A stretch of DNA of 32,500 nt from Glandiceps talaboti (GCF_964340395.1 NC_135560.1:12885098-12917597); one strand, 5' to 3'; positions 20,212 to 26,088 are shown, counted from the first letter of the stretch. Numbers and translations: made by a program. Notes: generated from the sequence alone by a model not told the origin.

Positions 20212-22379
20212 CCATGGAGTCACTTGCTACCAAAACCTAGACAATAAGTAGAAGCACTTAAGCAAAATTTGTTTCTTTGCAGAAAGTTACAGGATCTACA
20301 AATTCCCAGTACTTGTAATAGGATTCTACCACCTATTAAAATGTATTATAAAAAGATCAACTGTTCGATTTAATGGGCTTGATCAACACCATAACTAAAC
20401 ATGCATCTATCATTATAGTGCAGGCTCAGATTTTGACACATACATGTGTGTACTTTGATTTAATTAAATCTAGCAAGAATTTGAGTCTGCTTGCATGCAT
20501 GCTCCTGTGGTTACATGTGTATGTGGTGTTGTTTATAGTTGTAATGAGTGGTCTTTGGGAAGCCTGTTTCTTATGTATCTAAATTGTTCCTAGGGAACAT
20601 AAATAACATATATATGATACGCAGTCTTTTGGTGATCATTTCTTCTGTATTATCAATAAAATTAGTATTCAGGTATTAATAAATTGTATTACATGATTGT
20701 GTTTTAATACAGACCCAGCATTTAGATCTTTCATCGGATAATCTTAATACGCTAGAAAGTACTGATGAAGAAGAACTACAGATGATATCAGAACACCTCA
20801 AAACTCTACAGGAAGAAAAGTAAGTCACCATACATTCTTTTACTCTTTTCAGTTTGTAAATGTGTTTGTTATGTTTTTTGTCTGGCGTGTAGCCTTTTGT
20901 GCTGTTCTTTTTTTCTTGAAATGAATTTTTTTTAAAGTCACTATATAATGTACATGACTCATCTATCATGTTAGGGTACTAAAGTTGCAGATAATACGTT
21001 CTACTTAAAGGTAGTAGTATTATCATCATTTTGACTTGACTCTATCGGGAGGTAAAGATAACCATGTGTTCAAGCCACTGATGACCTTGTCAAGAATAAT
21101 ACCGCCTATGTGATGAGGGCCTAGTAGGATTGTATGAATGTGTACTTTATGTCTCTTGCATTTCAGTATTATTGCACTGTTATAACAATACTGCATGATA
21201 TTTTGTGTATTGCACACAGTTTTGTGTCAGTATGTTTGAATACAGACAAATGTGTCGTCTGTGTTTGTGATTTATTGCGTATTGACTTTATTTCATTACT
21301 TTGTAAGTACCACAAAGGACAAATTATGAATTATGAACAACAAATACAGTTTTAACCAGACTTGGACTTGTCCTTTTATTCAAACTCAAGTTATGCCATA
21401 CTCAAGTCCATCTGTGCTGAAAAGTTTGTCGTACCATATCACTGTAGTTGGACTGATACTTGTTTGTACTATGAATACTAAGGATAAAGGTTACAGGGTT
21501 ACAACAAAACAGTCACATCAAAACTTGACACTTTCCACTGTGTAGAATTTTAGTCTGCACCCCTTGATCCTGGATTGAGAGAAACACATTCCTTTTCCCA
21601 GATTGCCACATCCTACCTTATAGGTTGGATGATTCTTCTGAAAGAAATCTATATCACAAGAATCTTTAATGGGATTTTTGAGATACAGAAATATGCTGAC
21701 ACTTGAGGGCGCTATTGTAATTTCAGGGGAAGCGCCTCTTTATTGAAAACATGGATGATCAAAGGAATTTGATTTATTCTTGTATGTAGATTTGTGATGA
21801 GGACTAGACAATTCATTTGCGTCATGGCATATATTTGTGCTTTTCTTCCACAGGGAGAATTTAACAGCCCGTCTTCCAGAATTACAGCTCCGGCATCGTG
21901 CCAGTGAAACTAGCGATGATGATCGCATAAGCAGTGATGACTTGGAATCACTAGACAATCTAGATATAAGAACTCATAATGAAGAATATGCCGTCACATT
22001 TGACCTTCCACCAGCTCCACTACAACTCCAACACTTGAATAAGAAACGAGTCCGACCTCAGCGAGGGCGCCGACTTCCTTCTCGATATAGTCAGCGCCTG
22101 GACAATGTGAAAATCGGTCGAATAAAACCAGGAAATATGTCACCAGCCCTCGCCAGAAAATATGGTAAAATAGTAGCTGAAGGGAGAGCAGACAATCCTG
22201 GACAAGTGCAAAGTAAAGACAACAAAGAAAGAGACTCACAGAAACAAGATGAATCACAGATTACAAATTCTAAAAGTAATATATCAGCGTCTAATAATGC
22301 AGAACAGTTATCGGGTCTGTTGAGAGATATTGATAAAGTGTTGCAGGGTAGTAAAAGTGCTGGTCCAACATTTGTGTAA
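1708..22379 (+). CDS. MYO9: Unconventional myosin-IX (motor plus RhoGAP), 3' part, 21 exons
   Basis: Joined exons are 1708-1755, 2522-2743, 4878-4917, 5286-5390, 5760-5951, 6738-6860, 7403-7552, 9990-10168, 12602-12913, 13848-14219, 14575-14710, 15127-15504, 16013-16129, 16444-16629, 17242-17389, 18049-18306, 18771-19005, 19529-19660, 19816-19939, 20713-20819 and 21854-22379. Every intron has GT..AG ends and compatible phase. The total is 4090 nt, whose first base completes a codon from upstream. This gives 1362 residues and a TAA. Order (partial numbering): end of motor with loop-2 insertion 1-138, motor core and converter 139-243, IQ motifs 1-4 at 266-353, E/R/K helix 359-423, disordered linker to about 720, pre-C1 helical region 721-853, C1 872-920, RhoGAP about 930-1150, tail. 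The motor/IQ/C1/RhoGAP order is diagnostic of class IX. By family, it is an actin motor that turns off Rho GTPases. The upstream motor is outside the window. Confidence 0.95.
1756..2521. other. Intron, no feature seen
   Basis: AT-rich intron with T-runs and a short G-run near 2140. The acceptor is ATCATAG at 2515-2521. Nothing else is recognisable. Confidence 0.6.
2522..2743 (+). CDS. MYO9: MYO9 exon: class-IX loop-2 insertion
   Basis: Encodes N-G-A-D-L-D-S-H... to ...W-K-A-T-Q-V-M, about 74 residues. It is rich in Arg/Lys and Ser, including [13 protein letters not shown] and [13 protein letters not shown]. Class IX myosins carry a long basic insertion in loop 2, the actin-binding surface loop, and it is held responsible for their single-headed processive behaviour. 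This exon lies where that insertion belongs. Donor AT|GTATGT at 2744; the AT is completed by G of the next exon to Met. The open frame begins further upstream in the intron, but no ATG there is needed. Confidence 0.8.
2744..4877. other. 2.1-kb intron with one hairpin element
   Basis: Holds a poly-A run near 3030 and an imperfect inverted repeat at 3250-3373 (listed separately). The remainder is AT-rich with no gene-like signal. Small open frames at 3893-4288 have no recognisable content. Confidence 0.55.
3250..3373. repeat. Foldback (hairpin) element
   Basis: The left arm 3250-3295 (containing TACGTCATGAC and GGGCGCCCTCA) pairs imperfectly with the right arm 3328-3373 (TGAGGGC, GACATGACGTA). 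The spacer is about 32 bp. The arms are about 45 nt, with a few mismatches. It looks like a small MITE-type palindrome. Confidence 0.6.
4878..4917 (+). CDS. MYO9: MYO9 exon: loop-2 insertion, 40-nt mini-exon
   Basis: Completes Met with its first G, then reads [13 protein letters not shown] in phase. Acceptor TTTTTAG|G, donor AAG|GTAAGT. It continues the basic loop-2 insertion. Both splice sites are strong, and the phase fits exons on both sides. Confidence 0.8.
4918..5285. other. Intron occupied mostly by the 31-bp array
   Basis: Beyond the minisatellite (4932-5094) it holds only AT-rich sequence and a GATAACAG acceptor at 5278-5285. Confidence 0.7.
4932..5094. repeat. 31-bp minisatellite, 5.2 copies
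   Basis: Units begin at 4932, 4963, 4994, 5025, 5056 and 5087, an exact 31-bp period. Each starts TTGTGTAGTTTGCATAT and ends near ATCAYTAG. The array starts 14 nt after the preceding splice donor, inside the intron. Confidence 0.9.
5286..5390 (+). CDS. MYO9: MYO9 exon: end of loop 2 into lower motor
   Basis: 35 codons, beginning [10 protein letters not shown] and ending T-T-V-G-S-Q-F-Q. It aligns with the vertebrate MYO9 segment ending KKKKPPSISAQFQ, where basic loop-2 sequence meets the conserved SQFQ-x-SL helix. Acceptor AACAG|GG, donor CAG|GTATGT, phase 0 at both ends. Confidence 0.9.
5391..5759. other. Intron
   Basis: Contains an AGCGCCCCC core at 5435-5443 that resembles the core of a CTCF site. 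Otherwise featureless. Acceptor ATTTCAG at 5753-5759. Confidence 0.6.
5760..5951 (+). CDS. MYO9: MYO9 exon: motor core, [16 protein letters not shown] region
   Basis: 64 codons beginning [10 protein letters not shown]. It contains [11 protein letters not shown], the strut that follows loop 2 in all myosins. It also contains [19 protein letters not shown], the SH1/SH2 helix region. Class IX lacks the usual reactive cysteines there (Tyr and Arg take those places), as seen here. It ends TFE before a GTGAGA donor. This is the single most diagnostic myosin exon in the window, and its closest family by recall is MYO9. Confidence 0.98.
5952..6737. other. Intron, no clear feature
   Basis: AT-rich. 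A few AAATTG repeats lie at 6430-6465. Acceptor CATACAG at 6731-6737. No gene or element is recognised. Confidence 0.6.
6738..6860 (+). CDS. MYO9: MYO9 exon: converter domain
   Basis: 41 codons from [11 protein letters not shown] to H-Y-Q-I-G-E-T-K. It matches the converter of class IX (FxxxFxxLLP...NYQIGKTKVF), which transmits the power stroke to the lever arm. Phase 0 at both ends; donor AAG|GTAACG. Confidence 0.97.
6861..7402. other. Intron containing a large palindrome
   Basis: Holds the foldback element at 6954-7137. Short ORFs over it are by-products. Acceptor TTGCCCAG at 7395-7402. Confidence 0.7.
6954..7137. mobile_element. Foldback MITE-like element
   Basis: The left arm (CTTGGG at about 6955, TTATTCTCCAATGTTTTTCG at 6971-6990) pairs with the right arm (GAAAAATATTGGAGAATAAT at 7100-7119, CCCAAG at 7132-7137). 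Pairing continues inward through AAAATAC/GTATTTT to a core GTCACTAC...GTAGTGAC at 7031-7060. The arms are about 85 nt and imperfect. No coding capacity. Confidence 0.75.
7403..7552 (+). CDS. MYO9: MYO9 exon: end of motor, IQ1 and start of IQ2
   Basis: 50 codons, V-F-L-R-E-S-E-R... to ...T-V-K-I-Q. VFLRE is the usual end of the myosin head. [19 protein letters not shown] begins the lever arm, with IQ motif 1 centred on I-I-Q-R-W...K-R-R-Y. The exon ends inside IQ2 (V-K-I-Q), whose second half is on the next exon. IQ motifs bind calmodulin-type light chains. Donor CAG|GTCAGT. Confidence 0.97.
8073..8110. repeat. TTG microsatellite
   Basis: About 12 GTT/TTG triplets with one GGTG interruption. 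Confidence 0.9.
8640..9240. repeat. About 145-bp tandem array, four diverged copies
   Basis: The block AAGYGTAATTTTCCTGATGA recurs at 8706, 8831, 8975 and 9121. A second block, like CAGCTAAATNTNACATGTATA and then TTTCATGAGCAG, recurs between them. Spacing is 125, 144 and 146 bp. Confidence 0.75.
9240..9420 (+). repeat. SINE/L2-type repeat fragment
   Basis: Ends with TAATAATTGTAAAGTGCTTT, a variant of the TGTAAAGCGCTTTGAG signature, and then AAAGTATTATGTATAAAAAC. This layout is typical of 3' ends of L2 LINEs and the SINEs that share them. The upstream part is denser in GC than the surroundings. The class assignment is by recall and is tentative. Confidence 0.45.
9704..9723. repeat. Poly-C run (20 nt)
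   Basis: An uninterrupted C run followed by C-rich sequence to about 9735. Confidence 0.95.
9990..10168 (+). CDS. MYO9: MYO9 exon: IQ2 to IQ4
   Basis: Encodes [10 protein letters not shown] (end of IQ2), then [13 protein letters not shown] (IQ3), then [14 protein letters not shown] (IQ4). It ends with TT of a Leu codon completed by G of the next coding exon. Four IQ motifs in all, as in MYO9B. Donor TT|GTAAGT at 10169. Confidence 0.96.
10553..10575. repeat. Poly-G run (23 nt)
   Basis: An uninterrupted G run, with a second G-rich patch at 10637-10660 (TGGGGGTGGTGGTGGGG). Both are on the coding strand, so the pre-mRNA could form G-quadruplexes. Confidence 0.95.
11204..11326. repeat. 61-bp tandem duplication
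   Basis: Two copies, at 11204 and 11265. Each begins GGCARCTGAKATCA, then has AGTTTATTTCAACAC and GTACAAACCCTGTA. Confidence 0.85.
11514..11667. mobile_element. hAT-like MITE, 154 bp (copy 1)
   Basis: Terminal inverted repeats CAGTGTGCCCTCTAAG and TTAAGAGGGAACACTG. GTAAT occurs directly on both sides (11509-11513 and 11668-11672), though an 8-bp target duplication is not intact. Internal sequence is homologous to the element at 12965-13240. No coding capacity. Confidence 0.75.
12126..12156 (+). promoter_or_regulatory. Candidate internal core promoter (TATA box plus initiator)
   Basis: A TATATATA run starts at 12126, and TCAGTT, a consensus initiator, lies at 12155-12160. With A at 12157 as +1, the TATA run begins at -31, the canonical distance. 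It stands about 450 bp upstream of the E/R/K exon and directly before an exon-like segment with the first ATG at 12222. A TA dinucleotide repeat can mimic a TATA box, so this needs 5'-end evidence. Confidence 0.45.
12157..12229 (+). CDS. MYO9: Candidate alternative first exon of motorless MYO9
   Basis: A 65-nt leader without any ATG leads to ATG at 12222-12224, with A at -3 and an in-frame TAG upstream at 12198-12200. It encodes M-K and two bases (AT), then a perfect GTAAGT donor at 12230. Joined to the exon at 12602 (first base G), it reads [11 protein letters not shown] in the correct frame. The product would be about 1012 residues: E/R/K helix, linker, C1 and RhoGAP, with no motor or intact IQ motifs. 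Used instead as an internal cassette from nearby AG sites (12170, 12210 or 12212), it would break the frame. Inference only; no transcript evidence is available here. Confidence 0.4.
12602..12913 (+). CDS. MYO9: MYO9 exon: E/R/K-rich single-alpha-helix segment
   Basis: About 104 residues. After Y-Q-K-L-L at the end of IQ4 comes about 65 residues made almost wholly of E, R and K (partial residues 359-423), in blocks such as [20 protein letters not shown]. Charges alternate in groups of about four, and there are very few hydrophobic a/d positions. That pattern defines ER/K single alpha helices rather than dimeric coiled coils. After it comes an acidic Ser-rich stretch ([20 protein letters not shown]). 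Donor GA|GTGAGT, whose in-frame TGA just beyond confirms the boundary. Vertebrate MYO9 has a much shorter charged helix here. Confidence 0.96.
12914..13847. other. Intron with MITE copy 2
   Basis: Contains the hAT-like element at 12965-13240. The rest, to the acceptor TTTTTTAG at 13840-13847, shows no gene-like signal. Confidence 0.7.
12965..13240. mobile_element. hAT-like MITE (copy 2) with internal 36-bp array
   Basis: Ends CAGTGAGCCCTCTAGGCC and TTAATAAGGGCACACTG form terminal inverted repeats like those of the 11514 copy. The flanks CAGATAGG (12957-12964) and CAGACAGG (13241-13248) match at 7 of 8 bases, an 8-bp target duplication as made by hAT transposases. Its left end has expanded into four 36-bp units starting at 12973, 13009, 13045 and 13081 (CCTCTAGGCCAATTYGACAT). 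Confidence 0.8.
13848..14219 (+). CDS. MYO9: MYO9 exon: disordered acidic/Ser-rich linker
   Basis: 124 residues of low-hydrophobicity linker, from S-S-G-V-I-E-M-G to ...L-S-G-S-I-K. It is rich in Ser, Asp, Glu, Pro and Thr ([34 protein letters not shown]), with several casein-kinase-2-like S-x-x-E/D sites. No folded domain is seen. In vertebrate MYO9 the same position holds a long, poorly conserved linker. Acceptor TTTTTTAG|G, donor AA|GTATGT. The split codons read Glu and Lys. Confidence 0.93.
14220..14574. other. Intron, no feature seen
   Basis: Several overlapping short open frames here have no recognisable content. Acceptor TTTTTGACAG at 14565-14574. Confidence 0.6.
14575..14710 (+). CDS. 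MYO9: MYO9 exon: linker
   Basis: Reads (K)[15 protein letters not shown]... to ...[10 protein letters not shown], 45 codons plus the completed Lys. Basic, probably disordered. Phase fits both sides; donor TTG|GTAAGT. No domain recognised. Confidence 0.88.
14711..15126. other. Intron
   Basis: Holds a 17-nt block, AGTTCGGATTAGGATTA, at 14884-14900 that is repeated exactly at 26089-26105. Otherwise featureless. Acceptor TTTAATAG at 15119-15126. Confidence 0.6.
15127..15504 (+). CDS. MYO9: MYO9 exon: basic linker and start of conserved pre-C1 region
   Basis: 126 codons. The first part is charged and disordered, with a lysine/arginine-rich patch ([15 protein letters not shown]). The last 35 residues ([11 protein letters not shown] to M-D-D-F-L-L-S-K) are conserved: MYO9A and MYO9B have a W followed by ...DLKSMDEFLLKKVND at this point. 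Phase 0 at both ends; acceptor TTTAATAG|A, donor AAG|GTAAGC. Confidence 0.95.
15505..16012. other. Intron, no feature seen
   Basis: No repeat or gene-like element recognised. Acceptor TCTTTGTAG at 16004-16012. Confidence 0.6.
16013..16129 (+). CDS. MYO9: MYO9 exon: conserved pre-C1 helical region
   Basis: 39 codons, [24 protein letters not shown] to S-V-A-M-Q. Strikingly close to vertebrate MYO9A (KKDTLVDVVFKKALKEFRQ). The function of this block is not known to me. Its conservation shows the gene model is right between the linker and C1. Donor CAG|GTGAGT. Confidence 0.97.
16130..16443. other. Intron with CTCF-like core
   Basis: AGCGCCCCC lies at 16140-16148, 11 nt after the exon. Otherwise featureless. 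Acceptor TTCTTTCAG at 16435-16443. Confidence 0.55.
16444..16629 (+). CDS. MYO9: MYO9 exon: conserved pre-C1 region, second part
   Basis: 62 codons, [20 protein letters not shown] to ...E-Q-Q-V-K-K. Aligns with MYO9A DDGKSIRYKDLYALFEQIL and VNTFKVFLDEYMNEF (here [15 protein letters not shown]). Phase 0 at both ends; donor AAG|GTAAGT. Confidence 0.97.
16630..17241. other. Intron with foldback element
   Basis: Contains AGCGCCCTCT at 16720-16729 and the foldback at 16809-16978. Polypyrimidine tract, then TGTGACAG at 17234-17241. Confidence 0.65.
16809..16978. mobile_element. Foldback MITE-like element with TTCCCANAATGCC arms
   Basis: The left arm 16809-16872 (AAGAAGAGATGTGCTGT, GAGGCATTCTGGGAAATAAG, CAATGTCAGGAGCTT) pairs with the right arm 16915-16978 (AAGCTCTTGACATGG, TTTCCCATAATGCC, ACAGCAGACCTCTTCTGGG). 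I judge about 80% complementarity by eye, over 64 nt, with a 42-nt loop. No coding capacity. Confidence 0.75.
17242..17389 (+). CDS. MYO9: MYO9 exon: basic patch and first half of C1 zinc finger
   Basis: Begins [16 protein letters not shown]. It then encodes the first half of a C1 domain: ligand His 872, then 12 residues, Cys 885, x2, Cys 888, 12 residues, Cys 901. MYO9A/B have the same 12-residue spacing. C1 domains in this family are atypical: they fold around two zinc ions and are not assumed to bind diacylglycerol. The exon ends in G of an Asp codon; donor G|GTAAGC. Confidence 0.97.
17390..18048. other. Intron, no feature seen
   Basis: No element recognised. Acceptor with a strong T tract, TTTTTTTTCACAG, ends at 18048. 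Confidence 0.6.
18049..18306 (+). CDS. MYO9: MYO9 exon: second half of C1 and start of RhoGAP
   Basis: C1 ligands Cys 904, His 909, Cys 912 and Cys 920 complete the HX12CX2CX12CX2CX4HX2CX7C pattern. The RhoGAP domain starts near [33 protein letters not shown] carries the catalytic arginine finger (Arg 969 in partial numbering), which inserts into the Rho active site to speed GTP hydrolysis. Ends K-P-G split; donor G|GTATGT. Confidence 0.98.
18307..18770. other. Intron, possible dispersed repeat
   Basis: GGTAGGGCGAGATTTTATTT at about 18459 resembles sequence near 31208 (GGTAGAGGTCGGGATTTTAT), so part of this may be an old copy of the repeat at 30820-31520. Nothing else is seen. Confidence 0.45.
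18771..19005 (+). CDS. MYO9: MYO9 exon: RhoGAP core
   Basis: Encodes (D)[11 protein letters not shown] to ...[26 protein letters not shown] holds the two RhoGAP-conserved residues that support catalysis and Rho binding (Lys 1008, Arg 1012 in partial numbering). The usual L-P-x-P-L motif reads M-Q-Q-P-L here. [18 protein letters not shown] matches the conserved NHxxLxRLIxHLxR helix. Both splice sites fit; donor AG|GTGAGG. Confidence 0.98.
19006..19528. other. Intron with two CTCF-like sites
   Basis: AGCGCCCTCT at 19222-19231 and CCACAAGAGGGCGTG at 19404-19418, in opposite orientation. No other element seen. Acceptor GATTTCAG at 19521-19528. Confidence 0.55.
19529..19660 (+). CDS. MYO9: MYO9 exon: Rho[17 protein letters not shown] helix
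   Basis: (R)[25 protein letters not shown]. Matches MYO9A MSANALAIVFAPCIL. Many other RhoGAPs have an Asn before L-A here; class IX has Ala or Gly, as here. Ends G-T of a Val codon; donor GT|GTAAGT. Confidence 0.98.
19816..19939 (+). CDS. MYO9: MYO9 exon: end of RhoGAP and start of tail
   Basis: (V)[13 protein letters not shown] to ...[13 protein letters not shown]. It aligns with MYO9A CVELIVVEQMNKY followed by DISSLEFAENKAKTRLSLIRR, the end of the GAP fold and a short basic helix. KRRSTIV is a plausible basophilic kinase site. Donor AAA|GTAAGT. Confidence 0.96.
19940..20712. other. Intron with long CA repeat
   Basis: The CA array at 19999-20209 is listed separately. The remainder to the acceptor TTTTAATACAG at 20702-20712 holds nothing recognised. 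Confidence 0.7.
19999..20209. repeat. Long CA microsatellite with two AGCTGCCC interruptions
   Basis: GC alternation at 20006-20016 passes into CA repeats to 20209. The run is broken only by AGCTGCCC at 20109-20116 and 20139-20146, exactly 30 bp apart, each giving a CAGCTG palindrome. It begins about 60 nt after the upstream splice donor. Long open frames in every direction here are products of the repeat. Confidence 0.97.
20713..20819 (+). CDS. MYO9: MYO9 exon: acidic tail helix
   Basis: [22 protein letters not shown] then [11 protein letters not shown]. Corresponds to MYO9B [20 protein letters not shown], which continues on the next exon. Acceptor AATACAG|A, donor AA|GTAAGT, completed to Lys. 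Confidence 0.93.
20820..21853. other. 1.0-kb intron, no gene seen
   Basis: GAGGGCGCT at 21705-21713 is a CTCF-like core. Otherwise AT-rich with no element recognised. Acceptor TTCTTCCACAG at 21843-21853. Confidence 0.6.
21854..22379 (+). CDS. MYO9: MYO9 last exon: C-terminal tail and stop
   Basis: (K)[11 protein letters not shown]... to ...S-A-G-P-T-F-V and TAA at 22377-22379. [11 protein letters not shown] matches MYO9B [11 protein letters not shown], after which vertebrate tails diverge. The tail holds an acidic Ser-rich stretch ([18 protein letters not shown]), a proline/leucine patch ([11 protein letters not shown]), then a basic patch ([19 protein letters not shown]), and ends in a short amphipathic run ([14 protein letters not shown]). 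No further domain is seen. Confidence 0.96.
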
Positions 22380-23225
22380 TGTTAAACTGTTAGTAAAAAT
22401 GACATGTCCTTTTAATACTGTGCCAGTACTGCATTGCCACATTTACATTATGCTTGTATAAGCCACTACTGTGGAATTTCTAATCGAAGACACAACACAA
22501 GGAGTAGTCAGTCGTTTTCAGCTGATGCTCCCAAATTGCAGTTATACCCAGTGGCCTTTTTACTCCAGTAACTATGTTTCATATTAGAAACCATTTTTGA
22601 CTTCAATTGGTGCTTTGAATATGTTCAAAATACAACTCCGTAGGATGGACTTCAAATAGGGATTCTACAGTAGTCGAAGATGCTTACAAGAAATGCAGAA
22701 TGGCTGAATGATAGCACAGAATCTGAGATACATTTATAGACCAACTTTGTTAATATGCGTAATAGTTGCCCCACGGTGTTACAGATGAGAAGTGTTATCT
22801 CACCAAACCACAGCAATTCATCATTTCGTCTCTGCTATCTAAATGTATATGTTCTGATTTTTGTAATGTACAGTAAACAGATGTACACAGTTGAGCCGTC
22901 ACAAACATATTTCCAACATTGTTATTTTCTTATTTCAACTTGATTTTGATGTACAAAATGAACAAATTTTGTAGCCTTAATGATATGCTGATATTGTTAG
23001 AAGTCAGCTAGTCATGTAAACAGATAACTACATGAACGTTAGCAATTCACTTTGTGTTTTTACAAAAGCTGATAACAGCAGCAGTTTTTATGTGTTGATG
23101 TTTTAAAGGTCCAGAAAATATTTTATATGTTCATGTTGAAGTTTACACAGAATTCTTCCCAAAGTATAGTCCCAGTGCTCCAGTAATGCTGCCAGTTCCA
23201 ATAAAGTACTGTTTCTAAATCCACT
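22380..23225 (+). other. MYO9: MYO9 3' UTR
   Basis: Non-coding sequence following the TAA. It runs to the first good polyadenylation signal, AATAAA at 23200-23205, which is followed by T-rich sequence. The exact cleavage site is not determined, and longer forms are possible. Confidence 0.6.
23200..23205 (+). terminator. MYO9: Polyadenylation signal AATAAA
   Basis: Canonical hexamer about 820 nt after the stop codon, with T-rich downstream sequence (CCACTTTTTCCTTCT) about 15 nt later. Confidence 0.6.
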
Positions 23226-25380
23226 TTTTCCTTCTAAAGTGTAGGTCGATTTTCAGTTCTTTGATATTTTGTCAACCTTTACATGGTAGAATTTTCAGTT
23301 TTTTGGCAGCTTATTCAAATTAGATGCCATAATGAAAAAGTAAAATATACTTAGTACATAATTACCGGTATACACAACAGACAAGGAGGGATTCCTAAAA
23401 GTGTAGTGAAATCTCAGTGAAACACAATTACGTAGGGTTTAATGTTAAGAAATATCCTCTGTTATCAAGAGTGACAGACTTCTGTGTAGATTTACAAAAT
23501 AACTGTCTTGCCAGGATTTCACCAATGTTGTATTTTCCTGACAAAATCCAGAACTGTCATCTTTGTGTCATCATCGTATATCATACATTGTATATTGACT
23601 TTCAAAGGTTAAGGCTGCACTATCTGTAACTGAAGTATTATATTTATGATCAGACAACCAACAATATATTCACTGAAAATTGTTAAAATACAGATCTTAG
23701 ACATTGGACATGATAATTGGAGGCCAATTGTATCCATAAGTAACACAGTAACAGGTTGAAATCGTGATTGCATTGAGGGTGCTGATTTTAGGGTCTGGAC
23801 CTAAAAATAATTTTTTTGGATTAATCGTACTGTATTATGTGTACAGCTACATGAATACACTAACCCATAGGTGATTCAATACTGTTCAGGGTGTACAATA
23901 TTATGACTAAATCGTTGTACCTAACAAAACAGTTACAAAAAATGCTCTAGTTGCAGCTAGTGCAGCTTTAAAGTGAGTAGTGATATGCATTGACAGTCAG
24001 CTGTTCGGAGATAAAGAGAAATCTTACCCAACGTGTGCTTTTTTAATGTGGGCATTTCAAGAAGGAAATAATGTTGAATGATAGACTGACCATACATCAG
24101 ACACATTTTACTCAAGATAAGGAGTCAACTTTAGGATAACAATAGACAAAGACTCCCTAACATACATCTGAATTTTGTGATGGACCAGAAGGGGCCACTT
24201 TGCTACACTTGCCCAATGCAGATTGTGGTAATTATGGTAAAGTATGTCCTGGCAGACAGTGTGATAATTATTTTTATCAAGTTTAGTAAATTAGTAACTG
24301 TCACGCTGAATATTTTCTAATGCCATTCATATTCAACTGGTCTGTCCCAGACCCATACCTAAACCATAGTATATACATCATGTCCCTAAACCATACTTCC
24401 ACCATAGAAAACAACCCATCCCAAAATCTTCCCTAGACCATAGTATACAGGGTTTACATAGCAATATTTAGTCAGCTTAGTTGTCTTGTATGCAATGTAA
24501 TTTCATCATTTTGTCATTATGTATCAATCAAATTACATATGTCATGACATTTCTAAGATATTTTTTAAAGCAAGGCTTCTAGAACTATAGTCTAAAGTGT
24601 GCTATTGATAAAGTATCATATATCAGGGTTTTCATGCCCACTATCTCTGTGGTTTTTGCTTCACATATCAAGCCTTATGTTTGTGTACAGGGCTTTGGGG
24701 ACACTGTCCTTGTATTGGCAAAATCTTATTTTTAGAGACAGGGGCAGAGCGACAGATCCAGACAGAATGATAGAGCATGTCCAAAAAAGCTTCTGAACCC
24801 AAACATGTGTATGTAAAATATTAGCAAATGACTACTAAGACAGCTTGACTCTTAGAATATTTTAACATCTCTGTTGGCTCATCCAAGAAGTTTGAATTTC
24901 ATAATATGAAATCATAAAATTGTACAGATCCATGTAAACTAGATATACATAAATCCATTGTTCTGACTGAAGTAAGATATACCCACAGTCATTGTTTTGA
25001 AAAAAAAACCCACCTAAAACCAAGATAGGACACTGGTGTGGTGTAGACTGATGGACAACTGTTATCACTATGCAAGTGTTACTTGAATGTTAATATACCC
25101 AAGATGTGACACAATTATTATAACAGGGTCCATTGTTTTACAACGATAATTTCTTTCCAAATTGAATACCTGCTGTCCATTCCATAACTACTTTCACAGG
25201 GCAAGCATGTATAATATTAAACCAGTTATTCAGTTGAGAAATGAAATAGACGATGTGTGTGCTGTTATTTTATACCAAGATATGCTTGGAGACATTGATA
25301 TTGTGACTTTGACATAAATACACACCAAATAGAGTTAAACTGAACAATTTACATGTTTTGCATACATTCAAGAGATCTAT
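23226..25380. other. Intergenic, nothing recognised
   Basis: AT-rich. Short variants of ACCATAGTATA and CCCTAAACCATA recur at 24350-24450. No exon-like segment, RNA gene or transposon end is recognised. Confidence 0.5.
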
Positions 25381-25386
25381 CATCTG

Positions 25387-25456
25387 ATTGGTTGATATGC
25401 CCGTGAATCACAGGTTTTATCCAATCACTGACTAGCTTAGATCATGTTTTATAAAG
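25387..25456 (+). promoter_or_regulatory. Weak promoter-like cluster: two CCAAT boxes and TATAAAG
   Basis: ATTGG at 25387-25391 (in CTGATTGGTT), CCAAT at 25421-25425 (in ATCCAATCA), TATAAAG at 25450-25456. Spacing is promoter-like, but no convincing gene follows. An 87-codon hydrophobic open frame at 25720-25983 is unsupported. Confidence 0.15.
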
Positions 25457-26088
25457 TGTAGTTGATCAGTGACTTCGAGACCCATGTATAAATGGAAGGG
25501 TATCGATCAGATATGTTATTTGTTCGAAGCCAACACATATAAAAAAAAATGATACAGTTTTTCTGTATTTTTAATTTGTTTTGGTGTAAAGCAAAAGTAA
25601 CATCAGTCAGTGTGATAACATAATACTATTTGTATTCACCCTACCCTGCAAAGTATACATTTAGGTTTTTATACTATCGTGAGTATGTAAAACTGGCCAG
25701 CAATTTTTCTAGCTGGTAGGTGATACCAAGAAATAGACATGCTATCAACAAATATGAAACTTCCATTGCAGCCAATGTATATATGCATGTTAAATTGTGT
25801 ACAGATATTATCATATCATATGGTATCATAATTTTGTACATGTCAGTTTTGTCTGATACATTATCTGCAGCCTTTCAGATGATTATAGACTCTCTCATAG
25901 TCCTCGGAGCTGTATATACTGATGTCTATGGCATAATTGTAGTGTGGGCCCTCATCAACTACATAGGGCTAATCATTTGTTGATGTGTTACTGCAATGCC
26001 TGAGGACTGTTTACAGATGGAACTGTACATTGTTTTTGAGCATGCAACAGTCGTTTTATGCCTATCGTGTGTTTTAATAGTAAAGCCC
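25457..26088. other. Intergenic, nothing recognised
   Basis: Contains the unsupported 87-codon open frame at 25720-25983 with one or two hydrophobic stretches. Codon use and composition do not set it apart from its surroundings. Confidence 0.4.

Noticed and set aside
19844-20251. Long open frames reading poly His-Thr or poly Cys-Val on both strands
   Set aside because: They are translations of the CA microsatellite. Only 19816-19939 of this stretch is real coding sequence, ending at a GTAAGT donor.
25720-25983. 87-codon hydrophobic open frame
   Set aside because: No recognisable family, poor start context and AT-driven composition; length is within chance for this window.
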